The notes under the pieces: model-generated
What the model saw: the letters and a program-made list of their open reading frames with translations, nothing else
What the model was told of the DNA's origin: nothing
Database searches by the model: none
Translations under genes and position numbers: made by a program
In this document: piece after piece, positions 45,743 through 55,026 of the stretch
How positions within the stretch are numbered: the first letter of the stretch is position 1
Layout of the letters: every line of letters begins with the position of its first letter
Source: Aliidiomarina sp047920995
GTDB lineage: Bacteria > Pseudomonadota > Gammaproteobacteria > Enterobacterales > Alteromonadaceae
Reading direction: 5' to 3'
Assembly: GCF_047920995.1 (NCBI RefSeq)
Contig: NZ_JBLRWZ010000014.1
Location: 1 to 59,972, forward strand
Length of the DNA: 59,972 bases

Positions 45743-46873
45743 TTAGAGCGATTCAATAACAGCAACTAGCGCATCGCTCGAGATATCGCTGAAAATACTG
45801 GCTCGGCCTAAACCGGTAGGAAGAATAAAACGCAATTTACCGTGCTTCACTTTTTTATCGCGAGCCATAAGTTCTAGCCATTCGCTGTTACTGATGTTCT
45901 TCGGTGGATACTTCGGTAATCCGGCGGCATCAATAAGCTGTTCGATACGAGTGGCATCGCTGCTAGCAAGATATCCCTGCTGCACTGCTAAATATGCGGC
46001 CATGATCATACCCACGGCAACTGCTTCACCATGCAACCAAGTTTTATAATGGGTTGCCGCTTCAATTGCATGGCCAAACGTGTGGCCCAAGTTAAGTAAC
46101 GCACGAACACCTTGCTCGGTTTCATCGGCAGCTACAATTCTTGCCTTCAGTTCACAACTTTTGGTAATGGCGTAGATGAGCGCTTCCGCGTCGCGGCTGA
46201 GTAGCAGCGGCATGTTTTCTTCTAGCCAAGCAAAGAAATCTGCATCAGCCATAACGCCATATTTGATCACTTCGGCTAACCCTGCTTTGAATTCACGAGC
46301 AGGAAGTGTAGCGAGGGAATCAATATCAATAATTACTGCAGCAGGCTGGTGAAACGCGCCAATTAAGTTTTTGCCACTAGGGTGATTTACAGCCGTTTTT
46401 CCACCTACCGACGAATCAACTTGCGCCAGCAGTGTGGTGGGGATTTGCAGAAACGGCACGCCACGTTGCCATGTAGCGGCTACGAAGCCGGCCATATCGC
46501 CAACAACGCCACCACCCAAAGCAATAATGGTGCAATCGCGATTAAAGCGGTGCTTCACCAGTACGTCCATAATCTCGCTGTAAATCGTGAGATTTTTAAA
46601 CGTTTCCCCATCGGGAATCAGCGCTTGCTGAATGTGTTCACGCTCAATACCAGCAGCGGTTAAGTTGGCGATAAGAGTGGCTAAATAGTGCTCTGCAATT
46701 GTGTTATTACTAACAATTAAGATTTGTTTGCCAGCACTTGGCAGCACGTTATTAAAAATATCGGCTACTGCAGTGCTGATTAGGCCGCTGCCTACAAAAA
46801 TTGGATAACTACGGGCGCCATGCGCGGGTGCACCAAGGGATACAGTTAAACTCTGCGTTGGTGCACTCATCAT
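45743..46873 (-). CDS. aroB: 3-dehydroquinate synthase
   Basis: 376 residues. NAD-dependent second step of the shikimate pathway. Landmarks: ALGGGVVGDMAGFVAATWQRG (NAD site), PTTLLAQVDSSVGGKTAVNHP (substrate lysine and zinc-site region), KAGLAEVIKYG, and metal histidines in LNLGHTFGHAIE and LHGEAVAVG. The ATG overlaps the aroK stop by one base (TAATG), the usual aroKB coupling. Confidence 0.97.
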   Translation of the reverse strand: MMSAPTQSLTVSLGAPAHGARSYPIFVGSGLISTAVADIFNNVLPSAGKQILIVSNNTIAEHYLATLIANLTAAGIEREHIQQALIPDGETFKNLTIYSEIMDVLVKHRFNRDCTIIALGGGVVGDMAGFVAATWQRGVPFLQIPTTLLAQVDSSVGGKTAVNHPSGKNLIGAFHQPAAVIIDIDSLATLPAREFKAGLAEVIKYGVMADADFFAWLEENMPLLLSRDAEALIYAITKSCELKARIVAADETEQGVRALLNLGHTFGHAIEAATHYKTWLHGEAVAVGMIMAAYLAVQQGYLASSDATRIEQLIDAAGLPKYPPKNISNSEWLELMARDKKVKHGKLRFILPTGLGRASIFSDISSDALVAVIESL

Positions 46874-47391
46874 TATAACCCCAGCTTCTCAATAATTTCG
46901 TTGGCAACCACTTTGGCACTTTGTTCGTTCGTTTGAATCACAATATCAGCAATTTCCTCGTACAGAGGGTCACGCTCTTCGGCAAGGTTTTCCAGCACTT
47001 CTCGCGGGTTATCTGCGTTCGCGATTAACGGCCGGCGTTTATCTCGTTGGGTACGTGCTACTTGCTTGTCAATATTGGTTTGCAGGTATACAACAACACC
47101 ACGTGCCGCAAGTTTGCTGCGGTTTTCTTTACTCAGTATCGAGCCACCACCAGTAGCCAACACAATGCCGTTATGTTCAGTAAGCTCACTGATCATTTTT
47201 TCTTCACGATCACGAAATCCTTCTTCCCCTTCTAATTCAAATACCCAGCTAATATCGGCACCGGTGCGGCGCTCAATTTCAGTATCGGAATCAAAGAACT
47301 CTAGATGAAGAGCGCTAGCGAGTTGTCGCCCAATGGTGCTTTTACCTGCCCCCATAGGGCCAATCAGAAAAATGTTACGCTTGTCAGCCAT
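46873..47391 (-). CDS. aroK: Shikimate kinase I
   Basis: 172 residues. P-loop LIGPMGAGKSTIGRQLA, shikimate-binding FDSDTEIERRTG, FRDREEKM and TGGGS, lid region RTQRDKRRPL. It phosphorylates shikimate with ATP. Coupled to aroB. Upstream are 104 bases and then the pilus-related genes, the position of the pilQ-aroK junction in most gammaproteobacteria. Confidence 0.96.
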   Translation of the reverse strand: MADKRNIFLIGPMGAGKSTIGRQLASALHLEFFDSDTEIERRTGADISWVFELEGEEGFRDREEKMISELTEHNGIVLATGGGSILSKENRSKLAARGVVVYLQTNIDKQVARTQRDKRRPLIANADNPREVLENLAEERDPLYEEIADIVIQTNEQSAKVVANEIIEKLGL

Positions 47392-47495
47392 AGCTTCGGT
47401 ACATCACTTCTATAAATACTATTACGAATTAACGAGTGTGGATTCACCCCTGTGCCCCAGAAAAAAAGACAGGCGATTATCGCAATTTGTACCTC

Positions 47496-48290
47496 TCATG
47501 GCAACCAACGTAAGTATTGTTGTGTTGGGATGTTGAGCTGAAGCGTGCTGGGTGCGCACTCACTTTTGAGTGGTTTAGCCGAGGGTAATTCTGTATCCGT
47601 ATTTTTGTGATGGTGCGCAATTACCAAACTACCCTCGCCAATGTACTGAATAATCAACGCATAAGGCGGAATCGCTGCGCCCACACTAAGCCATCGTGTG
47701 GTGTGATTATTGTAGTGCAGCAAAGCTTCTTGGTTGCGTATCGCTACTATTGAAAAATCTTCAGGAAAACGATGCCAGCAAGGCTCAGAAATCGGCACCT
47801 CTGCAGCTTTTGGGGTATGCGATAGAGCTGGAAAGGGGTTTTGTGGAGCCGAAGTGAACTCTGCAGCCTGCATACTCAACTGCTGCAGGTGCAATATAAG
47901 TTCAATGTGTTGGGGCTGCCATTGCCAACGTTTATAAGTTGGCGCCCAATTGATACCGGCCAGTTGTTGCAGCCAGTTTGCTAATTCGGCGAAATCTCCA
48001 TGCAGGGTAAGTTGCACTAAACTTCCTTCGCGGCTAAAGGCTTTTAAATGAATGTTATGGGGTATTGTTGGTAATTCAGCATAAGTTGCTAAACGCACTT
48101 CTTCGCTAGGTACAGAAAGTTGTGCTTTAGCGCTTGCCAAGCTATGTTGCAATGCTGTTCGCTGCTGCCACTCCTGGCCTATGCCTAGCTTGTAAACAGC
48201 CGTAACAACAAGCGTAGCGCCCAGAAAAAGTATGCTTCGGCGCTGTAGTTTAGAAAGTACTAATAATCGATCGAAATAATGTATTTGCAT
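47496..48290 (-). CDS. Apparent PilO-PilP-like fusion (HofO/HofP position), diverged
   Basis: 264 residues from the ATG at 48290; the frame extends 17 codons to a TTG that would overlap the previous gene. One membrane helix (about 18-36) is followed by a periplasmic part. Residues up to about 140 resemble PilO/HofO in layout (short coiled coil, then an alpha-beta domain with FAELANWLQQLAGI). A Pro-rich linker (NPFPAL) leads to a beta domain (about 165-264) with SIVAIRNQEALLHY..TTRWLSVGAAIPPYALIIQYIGEGSL, close to the PilP/HofP pattern. Last of three genes in the pilMNOPQ slot between mrcA and aroK. No separate pilP or pilQ exists here. Family assignment rests on position and fold style, not on strong motifs. 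Confidence 0.55.
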   Translation of the reverse strand: MQIHYFDRLLVLSKLQRRSILFLGATLVVTAVYKLGIGQEWQQRTALQHSLASAKAQLSVPSEEVRLATYAELPTIPHNIHLKAFSREGSLVQLTLHGDFAELANWLQQLAGINWAPTYKRWQWQPQHIELILHLQQLSMQAAEFTSAPQNPFPALSHTPKAAEVPISEPCWHRFPEDFSIVAIRNQEALLHYNNHTTRWLSVGAAIPPYALIIQYIGEGSLVIAHHHKNTDTELPSAKPLKSECAPSTLQLNIPTQQYLRWLP

Positions 48291-48307
48291 AACTTTGGTT
48301 ATTCTAT

Positions 48308-48748
48308 TTATTGCAATGTGAGTTGTAGGTTTACTTGCCAATCATCACCATGCGAATGCAAACGTACCTTGCTTAACTGCCAGTTTCGAAATTGCCATTG
48401 ATTAAAGCGATGAGCGCTTGCTGAATTCTGCACCACAAAATGAACACTTGCTTGGCTACCGGTGATTTCGATATCCGTTAACTCTGCGGCAGGAACCAGA
48501 GCAAGTTGCACTGCAATATCTTGCAACAGGTTCAACTGAGCGGCCACACGATGCGTTTCGAGAATCGGCTGAGGCGTATTAGCCCGCGCAATCGTTTGCT
48601 GTTGATTATGGCTAAGCGCAGGCGGTAGCTGCCACCAAAGCCATAGCATGGTGATGCCTGCAACAGCGGCTACTACCGTAATTTCAATGGCCATTTGTTT
48701 GCGTTTTGCCTGCAAACGCTGCGCAAATGGCCTAATGAAGTTCGCCAT
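48308..48748 (-). CDS. PilN/HofN-like small inner-membrane protein, diverged
   Basis: 146 residues from the ATG at 48748, which overlaps the previous stop by one base (TAATG). A short basic cytoplasmic start (RPFAQRLQAKRKQM) is followed by one helix (about 22-38) and a periplasmic alpha-beta domain (ELTDIEITGSQASVHFVVQN). Size and topology match PilN/HofN, which bridges cytoplasmic PilM and PilO in type IV pilus systems. The N-terminal motif that inserts into PilM (INLLP) is not recognisable, which sets it apart from functional PilN. Confidence 0.5.
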   Translation of the reverse strand: MANFIRPFAQRLQAKRKQMAIEITVVAAVAGITMLWLWWQLPPALSHNQQQTIARANTPQPILETHRVAAQLNLLQDIAVQLALVPAAELTDIEITGSQASVHFVVQNSASAHRFNQWQFRNWQLSKVRLHSHGDDWQVNLQLTLQ

Positions 48749-49374
48749 TAATACAGGCTTTCCGCGTTCATAACGCCATAAATAACGGCGGCAATGGCCG
48801 CGCATAAGGCTGGTTGCGGTGCATTACAAGTTCCACTGCTGGTTTGCTGTTGTTGGCGATTTGCCAGTGTTTCGGCTTGCTTTAAATGCTCGGGTAAGCA
48901 GGAGATCGGCACCCAACTTTCTAACAGATTTCGCATATCAAAGGTTAGAAACTCGCGAATCATCGCAACGCTTTGTTTTGCCGTTACGTAAATTTCATAT
49001 TCGCTATCATTGTCATCACTCCACAATTCCCACTGTAAGGTTTCGTGATTGGGAATTTCTTTGAATTTTTGCTCGGCGTGAGCAAGAACATCATCGTAGT
49101 TGTAGCCCGCAGGCAACATAAGCGGAATGCTGCGAACTTCTGTGCTGCAGCCATGCCAAAAGATAGGGAATTGGCGTGCATCAAACTCGGCGCAATCTAG
49201 CTGTGGGTTATCATCCATATTAACTTGTGCGCAATGCACCAGTTGCCAGCGCTCGGGGTTATCACTCGGTGTATCAAGCAACACAATGGTAAGGGTACTT
49301 CCTTGTAAATGCATACCGCCGGTAATGTTTGTGTAAATTGTTGGTAATGTGGGTAATTTAATCTGTAAAAACAT
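48748..49374 (-). CDS. PilM/HofM-like protein, shortened and diverged
   Basis: 208 residues, against about 350 for PilM and 260 for E. coli HofM. Acidic N-terminal domain (ARQFPIFWHGCSTEVRSIPLMLPAGYNYDD), an EVRS/IPLM segment comparable to the PilM actin-like fold, and a C-terminal PALCAAIAAVIYGVMNAESLY that resembles the closing glycine/alanine helix of PilM and HofM. No ATP-binding motif is clear. AAGGA lies before the ATG. It diverges from mrcA exactly as pilM or hofM does in other gammaproteobacteria, which is the main support. Confidence 0.52.
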   Translation of the reverse strand: MFLQIKLPTLPTIYTNITGGMHLQGSTLTIVLLDTPSDNPERWQLVHCAQVNMDDNPQLDCAEFDARQFPIFWHGCSTEVRSIPLMLPAGYNYDDVLAHAEQKFKEIPNHETLQWELWSDDNDSEYEIYVTAKQSVAMIREFLTFDMRNLLESWVPISCLPEHLKQAETLANRQQQQTSSGTCNAPQPALCAAIAAVIYGVMNAESLY

Positions 49375-49489
49375 ATCTGCACTATCCTTGTGGCTGTTAA
49401 GATGAACGATCAGTATTTGCTAACAGTTAAATTTAGCTGAAAATTCGCCTATAATGGGCAGCTTATAACGACGCAATGGCGGAATTTTT

Positions 49490-52069
49490 GTGATTCGATT
49501 TTTAAAATATTTTCTACTCACCATAATTGCGGTTGGTATGCTTGGCGTTGCCTCAGTGGCCGGGCTGTATTTATACGTAAAGGATGAGTTGCCAAGCGTA
49601 GATACCCTTCAAGATGTGCGCTTTCAAACCCCGATGCAAGTGTATACCGCTGATGGCAGATTGATGTCGCAATTCGGTGAGCAGCGCCGTATTCCGCTTA
49701 CCCTCGATGAAATCCCGCAAGAGATGATTGATGCAATTTTGGCTACCGAAGATTCGCGCTTCTATAGCCACCGAGGTGTAGATCCCATTGGCGTAATGCG
49801 TGCCTTCCGCGTATTAGTAAGTACTGGCGAAATTCGCGAAGGTGCCAGTACGATTACCATGCAGCTTGCGCGAAATTTCTTCCTTACCCGAGAACGGGCC
49901 TGGATGCGGAAGATAAAGGAAGCTTTTATCGCTTTACACATTGAACAACTGTTGAGCAAAGAAGAAATCCTTGAACTGTATCTGAATAAACTTGAGCTGG
50001 GGCATCGTGCGTTCGGTGTGGGCGCGGCTGCGCAAGTGTATTATGGCCGTGATATCCATGAGCTTACGTTAGCGGAAATTGCTACATTGGCAGGCATGCC
50101 GCAAGGCCCTTCAATTTTAAACCCTATTTCTAACCCGGCGGCATCTGTGCAGCGTCGGCGCATCGTGCTAACGCGGATGCTCGATGAGGGGTACATTACT
50201 CGAGACCAATTTGAAGCTGCTACGCTGGCGCCAGTAACGGCTCGTTATCACACTGCAGAACTAGAGCTAAACGCGCCATATTTAGCGGAAATGGTGCGCC
50301 AAGAAATGATCGAACGCTTCGGTTTAGATGACGCATATAATGGCGGTTATAAAGTATTCACCACGGTGAACTCTGAAGTTCAGCTAGCAGCGGAAGATGC
50401 GCTGCGAGAGAACCTGCACGCCTATGATGAGCGGCACGGATATCGAGGCCCAGAAATGCGCTTGTGGGGCGTAGATCCTGAGCAGTACTTTCAGGCGCAA
50501 AGCAGCAGAGTGCAGCAACTTCCTGATGAGCGTACGTTAGCAACCATGATTGAGCTCGGTGGACAGGCATGGCCAGATGGTGAAATTATTGCCTATCTAC
50601 AGCGGCAACCTCGCTTTGGCCGTTTACAGCATGCCGTGGTAATGGATGTTGGCGAACAATCGGTTACGGTGATGTTGCGTTCTGGCTCGCGAACAACGAT
50701 TGCATGGAAGAATCTAGATTGGGCCCGCGCGTATATTGATGCAGAGCGGCAAGGGCGCGCACCACAAACGGCTGGCGATATCCTCAATGTTGGTGATCAT
50801 ATTATCGTGCGGCCATTTGATGAGGCATATCGTTTAGCGCAGATGCCTGCACCTAGCTCGGCAATTGTGGCGCTGAATCCGAACAATGGCAGCATACAAA
50901 GTATTGTGGGTGGGTATAGCTTTAATCATAGCCAGTTTAATCGTGCAACCCAGGCCAAACGGCAAGTGGGCTCTACTATTAAACCCTTTATTTACGCCGC
51001 AGCGCTAGACCACAATTTCACCTTAGCCACGTTGGTAAATGACGCGCCGATAACACAATGGAATCCAGGTTCAGGTTCGGCATGGCGGCCGCGAAATTCG
51101 CCGGAAGTTTATGATGGGCCAATTCGCCTTCGGGAAGCTCTTGCACGTTCTAAAAACGTGGTGTCGGTGCGTTTAATTCGCGAGTTAGGTGTAAATGAAA
51201 CCGCCGATTACCTTGAGCGGTTTGGCTTTTTAGCAAACGATGTACAACGCAATGAATCGTTATCACTCGGAGCGGCTTCATTTACCCCATTAGAAATGGC
51301 TCGTGGCTTTGCCGTATTTGCCAATGGCGGCTACTTAGTTACGCCGCATTTTATTGATCGAATTGAAGATTCAGATGGCAACATTGTGTTTCAGGCAAGC
51401 CCTACCTACGCCTGCGCACGTTGCGCGGCTGAAGAAGCTGGCGTGGAATTTAGTAACGATGATGATGTGAATGCGGCAATTTTAAGTGAGTGGTCGCAAG
51501 CACCGCAGGTAATTCCAGAACAAGTAGCTTATTTAGTGGCTGAAGCATTGCAATCAGCGATTTGGGGCGGCGGTAGTTGGGCACACCAAACTGGCTGGAA
51601 CGGCACCGGTTGGCGCGCGCAATCGTTACGTAACCGCAACTTGGCCGGCAAAACAGGTACCACGAACGATGTTCGAGATACTTGGTTTGTAGGCTTTACT
51701 CGCGGCACTGTAGCCGCTACTTGGGTGGGTTTCGATAATCTTGAGTTCGCCCTAGGCCGCTCTAGCTTGAATAGTAATTTAGGCCGGCAACGGCAGCCGA
51801 TTGTTGGCTCAGAAGCGGGTGCTACTACTGCATTACCAGGATGGGTGCGCTACATGGAAACAGCGCTACAACATGTAAGTAGCCCAGCCTTTGCATTGCC
51901 TGAAAATATGGTGTCTGTGCGTATCGATCAGCCTAGCGGTAAGCTTACTAATCGTAACGATCATACCAGTATGTTTGAGTACTTTATTCGCGGCACTGAA
52001 CCTACAGATTTCGCAGATTCAACTCGGCGTACACCAGAGATATTTGAAGACGAGGAGCGGTTATTTTAA
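49490..52069 (+). CDS. mrcA: Penicillin-binding protein 1a
   Basis: 859 residues from a GTG start preceded by GGCGGAA. N-terminal membrane anchor (about 7-28). Glycosyltransferase domain with catalytic Glu in ATEDSRFYSHRGVDPIG and GASTITMQLARNFFLTRER. OB-like inserted domain (about 310-430). Transpeptidase domain with SxxK in QVGSTIKPFIYAAAL, SxN in ARSKNVVSVRL and KTGTTND. Makes and cross-links peptidoglycan. Position diverging from the pilM-like gene matches the family. It converges with metL with a 4-base overlap. Confidence 0.96.
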   Translation: MIRFLKYFLLTIIAVGMLGVASVAGLYLYVKDELPSVDTLQDVRFQTPMQVYTADGRLMSQFGEQRRIPLTLDEIPQEMIDAILATEDSRFYSHRGVDPIGVMRAFRVLVSTGEIREGASTITMQLARNFFLTRERAWMRKIKEAFIALHIEQLLSKEEILELYLNKLELGHRAFGVGAAAQVYYGRDIHELTLAEIATLAGMPQGPSILNPISNPAASVQRRRIVLTRMLDEGYITRDQFEAATLAPVTARYHTAELELNAPYLAEMVRQEMIERFGLDDAYNGGYKVFTTVNSEVQLAAEDALRENLHAYDERHGYRGPEMRLWGVDPEQYFQAQSSRVQQLPDERTLATMIELGGQAWPDGEIIAYLQRQPRFGRLQHAVVMDVGEQSVTVMLRSGSRTTIAWKNLDWARAYIDAERQGRAPQTAGDILNVGDHIIVRPFDEAYRLAQMPAPSSAIVALNPNNGSIQSIVGGYSFNHSQFNRATQAKRQVGSTIKPFIYAAALDHNFTLATLVNDAPITQWNPGSGSAWRPRNSPEVYDGPIRLREALARSKNVVSVRLIRELGVNETADYLERFGFLANDVQRNESLSLGAASFTPLEMARGFAVFANGGYLVTPHFIDRIEDSDGNIVFQASPTYACARCAAEEAGVEFSNDDDVNAAILSEWSQAPQVIPEQVAYLVAEALQSAIWGGGSWAHQTGWNGTGWRAQSLRNRNLAGKTGTTNDVRDTWFVGFTRGTVAATWVGFDNLEFALGRSSLNSNLGRQRQPIVGSEAGATTALPGWVRYMETALQHVSSPAFALPENMVSVRIDQPSGKLTNRNDHTSMFEYFIRGTEPTDFADSTRRTPEIFEDEERLF

Positions 52070-54510
52070 CGCTCGGCTACAGCAAGTTTGGCGAGTAATT
52101 GATGTAAATCAGATTGCACTCCACCAGCAGTAACTTTGCGGCCCGCGCCAGGGCCGCTAATTACCAACGGCATATCGTGGTACCACTCACTGTAGATTAC
52201 AAAGATATTCTCGCCTGGAATGAGGTTAGTAAGCATATCTTCTACAGAAATGTACTCGATACCAACCCGTGCATGGCTGCGCCCTTCCGTAATTGAGAAA
52301 CTCGCCATTAAGCGTGGCACTTTGCGCTCTTGTTGCGCCTCTTCCCATAATGCTTGCATGGGGGCGTTAAGCTCATTCAACCGTTGCATAAACGCCGCAA
52401 CGGGCAAGTTTTGTAAGTGCTCAGGCACTAAGCCATTAATTTCAATATCATCCCAATCTAAGCTGGCGCCAATTTCCCGCGCCACAATCAGCAGTTTCCG
52501 AACGATATCATGGCAGGATAAATCTTCCCGCGGATCTGGCTCGGTGAAACCTTCAGCTTTAGCTTGCAGCACTAAATCACTGAATTTCACTTGGCCATCG
52601 AAGTTTTCAAATAACCAACTCATGGTGCCAGAGAAAATTCCGGAAATACTGCGAATATTATCACCGCTGCGAATCAAATCATTGAGCGCATAATTTAGCG
52701 GTAGGCCAGCGCCAACCGTGGTGTTGTATAGCCACTCACGTTTATATTCGTGTTGGATGGTACGAATTTCTCGATACAGCGATTCCTCTGCCGAACCTGC
52801 ACGCTTATTGGCACTAATAATATGCATGCCGTTGGCGAAGAAGCTTGGGTAGAGTTGCGCAATGGTACCGGAATCGGTTAAATCCATTAAGATAAGCTCA
52901 TCACAAGGGGCATTCGGTAGCTCCCGCAATAACTCAGTAAGTAGATAAGGGCGTGCTAGGCGAGCAAAAGTTTCATGCCAATCTTGTAAATCAACACCGC
53001 TGTAATCAAGCCATAAACGCTTTGAGTTGGCGATACCCAGCACCCGCACATCCACGTTCTCATTCATACGATCAAGCTGCTGGCGGTACAAATCCAGCCA
53101 CTCACTACCGATGTTGCCGCAGCCAAATACTAAAATCCCTACGCTCCGGCGGAAGTTAAAGAGCTGGCTATGCAAGCGGTTAAATAAGCGGTTATCGAGT
53201 TTCTGGCCCAGTATCGCGATTGCCGAGGTTTTGTTCTCTGCCACAATGAATCGGCGCAGTTCTTGCTCACCCACTTCCCGGCGCAATACAGCAAACTGCT
53301 TAGTTTCTTGAATTCGCGCGCCTACTAGCGCCACCATGCTGTAGCCACTTACCTCATGTACATGATGTTCTGCATCGTTTTGTGCTACCCAATTACGGAT
53401 ATAATCTAAATGGTTTTGGTGAAAGGCATAGAAGCGCTCGCTGGTGCTTTCTTCATCCCAGGTTACTAGTGGTTGCAGTTGGTTGCCTGCAAAACGTGAA
53501 ATGAGGCCCGCATGTTGTAAACCAATACTAAATAACGCCACATCGGCCAGCGAGGTAAGTACTTTGCCTTGCGCCTCGGTGTAATCATACTGGCCAATTC
53601 GTGTTTGCTGGCTTTCAACTTTCAAGCTTGAGCGCACACTAATTACCATGCGCTCGCGATTTACAGGTTGAAAGGTACGCGGGTGCAACACAGGGCTGCC
53701 AAGGCGAGCAAGCTCTTCAGCTTCGCTCCAATCTAACGAAGGTAGGCTCACCACGCGCTCAACTTTACGCGGATCTGCAGAATAAACGCCGGCTACATCC
53801 TTCCAAATAGTGGTTTGGCGGCTATCAATAAGGCTAGCAATTAAAGTTGCTGAATAATCCGAGCCATTTCTTCCGAGTAACAAAGTGCGGCCACTACCAC
53901 TTTCACTGCAGATAAAGCCGGTAACAATAAAACGTGTGCCAGGATAAGGGCCTAACCGGGCGAGCAACTTTTCGCGCGAGGCTGCACTATCAATTACTGG
54001 TTCGGCGGCATCCGTTGCTTCTAAAAAAGTGCGCGCGTCTATGTAATCGGCACGTGAACCTTGCTTTTGTAACAATGCGGCCAGCAATCGTGAACTCCAA
54101 AGTTCGCCATAGGCACATAGCTCAGCACGGTCAATATCTTCCTCGCCAACTAGCCAACGCTGCCAGCGCTGAAAATCGGCTTCTGAATCTGCTAATAGTT
54201 GGTTCAATGAGCGCCCAGTTAACAGTTCTTCAATTAGCCCCTGCTGATAACGCTTTAGTGAAGAAAAGAGCGTTGCCGCATAATCGGGCTGGCTCTCTCG
54301 TGCTTCCGCGATGGCTATAATGCGGTTGGTGGTATCACCGGCAGCGGAAACAACCACTAAATCACTTACGCCAGCGTGCTCAGTTACGATACGGGCTACC
54401 CGCCGATAACAATAAGCGTCGGCGAGGCTACTACCGCCGAACTTATGCACGTGAATTTCATCGGCAATAGCACGAATGCGTTCTGGCGTAGGAGATTGAA
54501 GTGTATTCAT
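52066..54510 (-). CDS. metL: Bifunctional aspartokinase II / homoserine dehydrogenase II
   Basis: 814 residues from the ATG at 54510; a GTG seven codons upstream is also possible. N-terminal aspartokinase begins HVHKFGGSSLADAYCYRRVA and includes GRNGSDYSATLIASL; a middle ACT-like region follows. C-terminal homoserine dehydrogenase has the NAD(P) site GILVFGCGNIGSEWLDLY, SANKRAG, and GIFSGTMSWLFENF, with GLPLNYALNDLI. The HKFGGSSLAD start is the MetL form; ThrA starts differently and is regulated by threonine. First and third steps toward methionine. It diverges from metJ with a MetJ operator between them; metB, normally between metJ and metL, is absent. Confidence 0.94.
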   Translation of the reverse strand: MNTLQSPTPERIRAIADEIHVHKFGGSSLADAYCYRRVARIVTEHAGVSDLVVVSAAGDTTNRIIAIAEARESQPDYAATLFSSLKRYQQGLIEELLTGRSLNQLLADSEADFQRWQRWLVGEEDIDRAELCAYGELWSSRLLAALLQKQGSRADYIDARTFLEATDAAEPVIDSAASREKLLARLGPYPGTRFIVTGFICSESGSGRTLLLGRNGSDYSATLIASLIDSRQTTIWKDVAGVYSADPRKVERVVSLPSLDWSEAEELARLGSPVLHPRTFQPVNRERMVISVRSSLKVESQQTRIGQYDYTEAQGKVLTSLADVALFSIGLQHAGLISRFAGNQLQPLVTWDEESTSERFYAFHQNHLDYIRNWVAQNDAEHHVHEVSGYSMVALVGARIQETKQFAVLRREVGEQELRRFIVAENKTSAIAILGQKLDNRLFNRLHSQLFNFRRSVGILVFGCGNIGSEWLDLYRQQLDRMNENVDVRVLGIANSKRLWLDYSGVDLQDWHETFARLARPYLLTELLRELPNAPCDELILMDLTDSGTIAQLYPSFFANGMHIISANKRAGSAEESLYREIRTIQHEYKREWLYNTTVGAGLPLNYALNDLIRSGDNIRSISGIFSGTMSWLFENFDGQVKFSDLVLQAKAEGFTEPDPREDLSCHDIVRKLLIVAREIGASLDWDDIEINGLVPEHLQNLPVAAFMQRLNELNAPMQALWEEAQQERKVPRLMASFSITEGRSHARVGIEYISVEDMLTNLIPGENIFVIYSEWYHDMPLVISGPGAGRKVTAGGVQSDLHQLLAKLAVAER

Positions 54511-54577
54511 GCGAACAGCTAGTAGCCTCACTAAATGAATTGAATTGTATACATCATAACGAAAACTTCCTTTAAAT

Positions 54578-54593
54578 AGAAGTTTAGATGGCT
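54578..54593. promoter_or_regulatory. Candidate MetJ operator (two tandem met boxes)
   Basis: AGAAGTTT immediately followed by AGATGGCT; each matches the 8-base MetJ consensus AGACGTCT at 6 of 8 positions. Two adjacent boxes are the minimum MetJ-SAM binds. They lie between divergent metL and metJ, 68 bases from the metL start and 92 from the metJ start, so both genes are probably repressed when methionine is plentiful. A third box after them (AAATAGAT) is very weak. Confidence 0.72.
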
Positions 54594-54684
54594 AAATAGA
54601 TTAAAAAAGGGCATAATATAGAACATTACCGCATAATAACGTTTTTCTAGCAGCTACGAACCCTATTTACCGGAGGTTTTCATT

Positions 54685-55008
54685 ATGGATTGGGATGGCG
54701 AATACATTTACCCGTACGCGGAACACGGCAAAAAGAGTACGCAGGTAAAAAAGATCACCGTATCAATTCCGGTAAAAGTACTTAAAGTGCTCACCGATGA
54801 GCGTACCCGCCGGCAAGTAGCCAACTTGCGCCATGCTACCAATAGTGAATTGCTGTGCGAAGCATTCCTCCATGCATTCACCGGGCAGCCACTGCCGGAT
54901 GATCATGATTTACGCAAAGACAACCCACATAAAATCCCGCAAGCGGTGCGAGAATACCTTGATGCGCATGGCATCCCCTATTCTGAAGATGATTTATGTG
55001 ATGAATAA
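54685..55008 (+). CDS. metJ: Methionine repressor MetJ
   Basis: 107 residues, standard length. Ribbon-helix-helix regulator using S-adenosylmethionine as corepressor. The region EYIYPYAEHGKKSTQVKKIT with the DNA-contact strand VKKITVSIPVKVLKVL and the helices DERTRRQV.NLRHATNSELLCEAFLHAFTGQPLPDD is nearly identical to E. coli MetJ. Only the tail differs. CGGAGG lies before the ATG. Divergent from metL across the met boxes. Confidence 0.97.
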   Translation: MDWDGEYIYPYAEHGKKSTQVKKITVSIPVKVLKVLTDERTRRQVANLRHATNSELLCEAFLHAFTGQPLPDDHDLRKDNPHKIPQAVREYLDAHGIPYSEDDLCDE

Positions 55009-55026
55009 CTAGCTGCGTAAGCAATA

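Noticed and set aside
54594..54601. A third MetJ box next to the tandem pair
   Set aside because: AAATAGAT matches the consensus at only a few positions.
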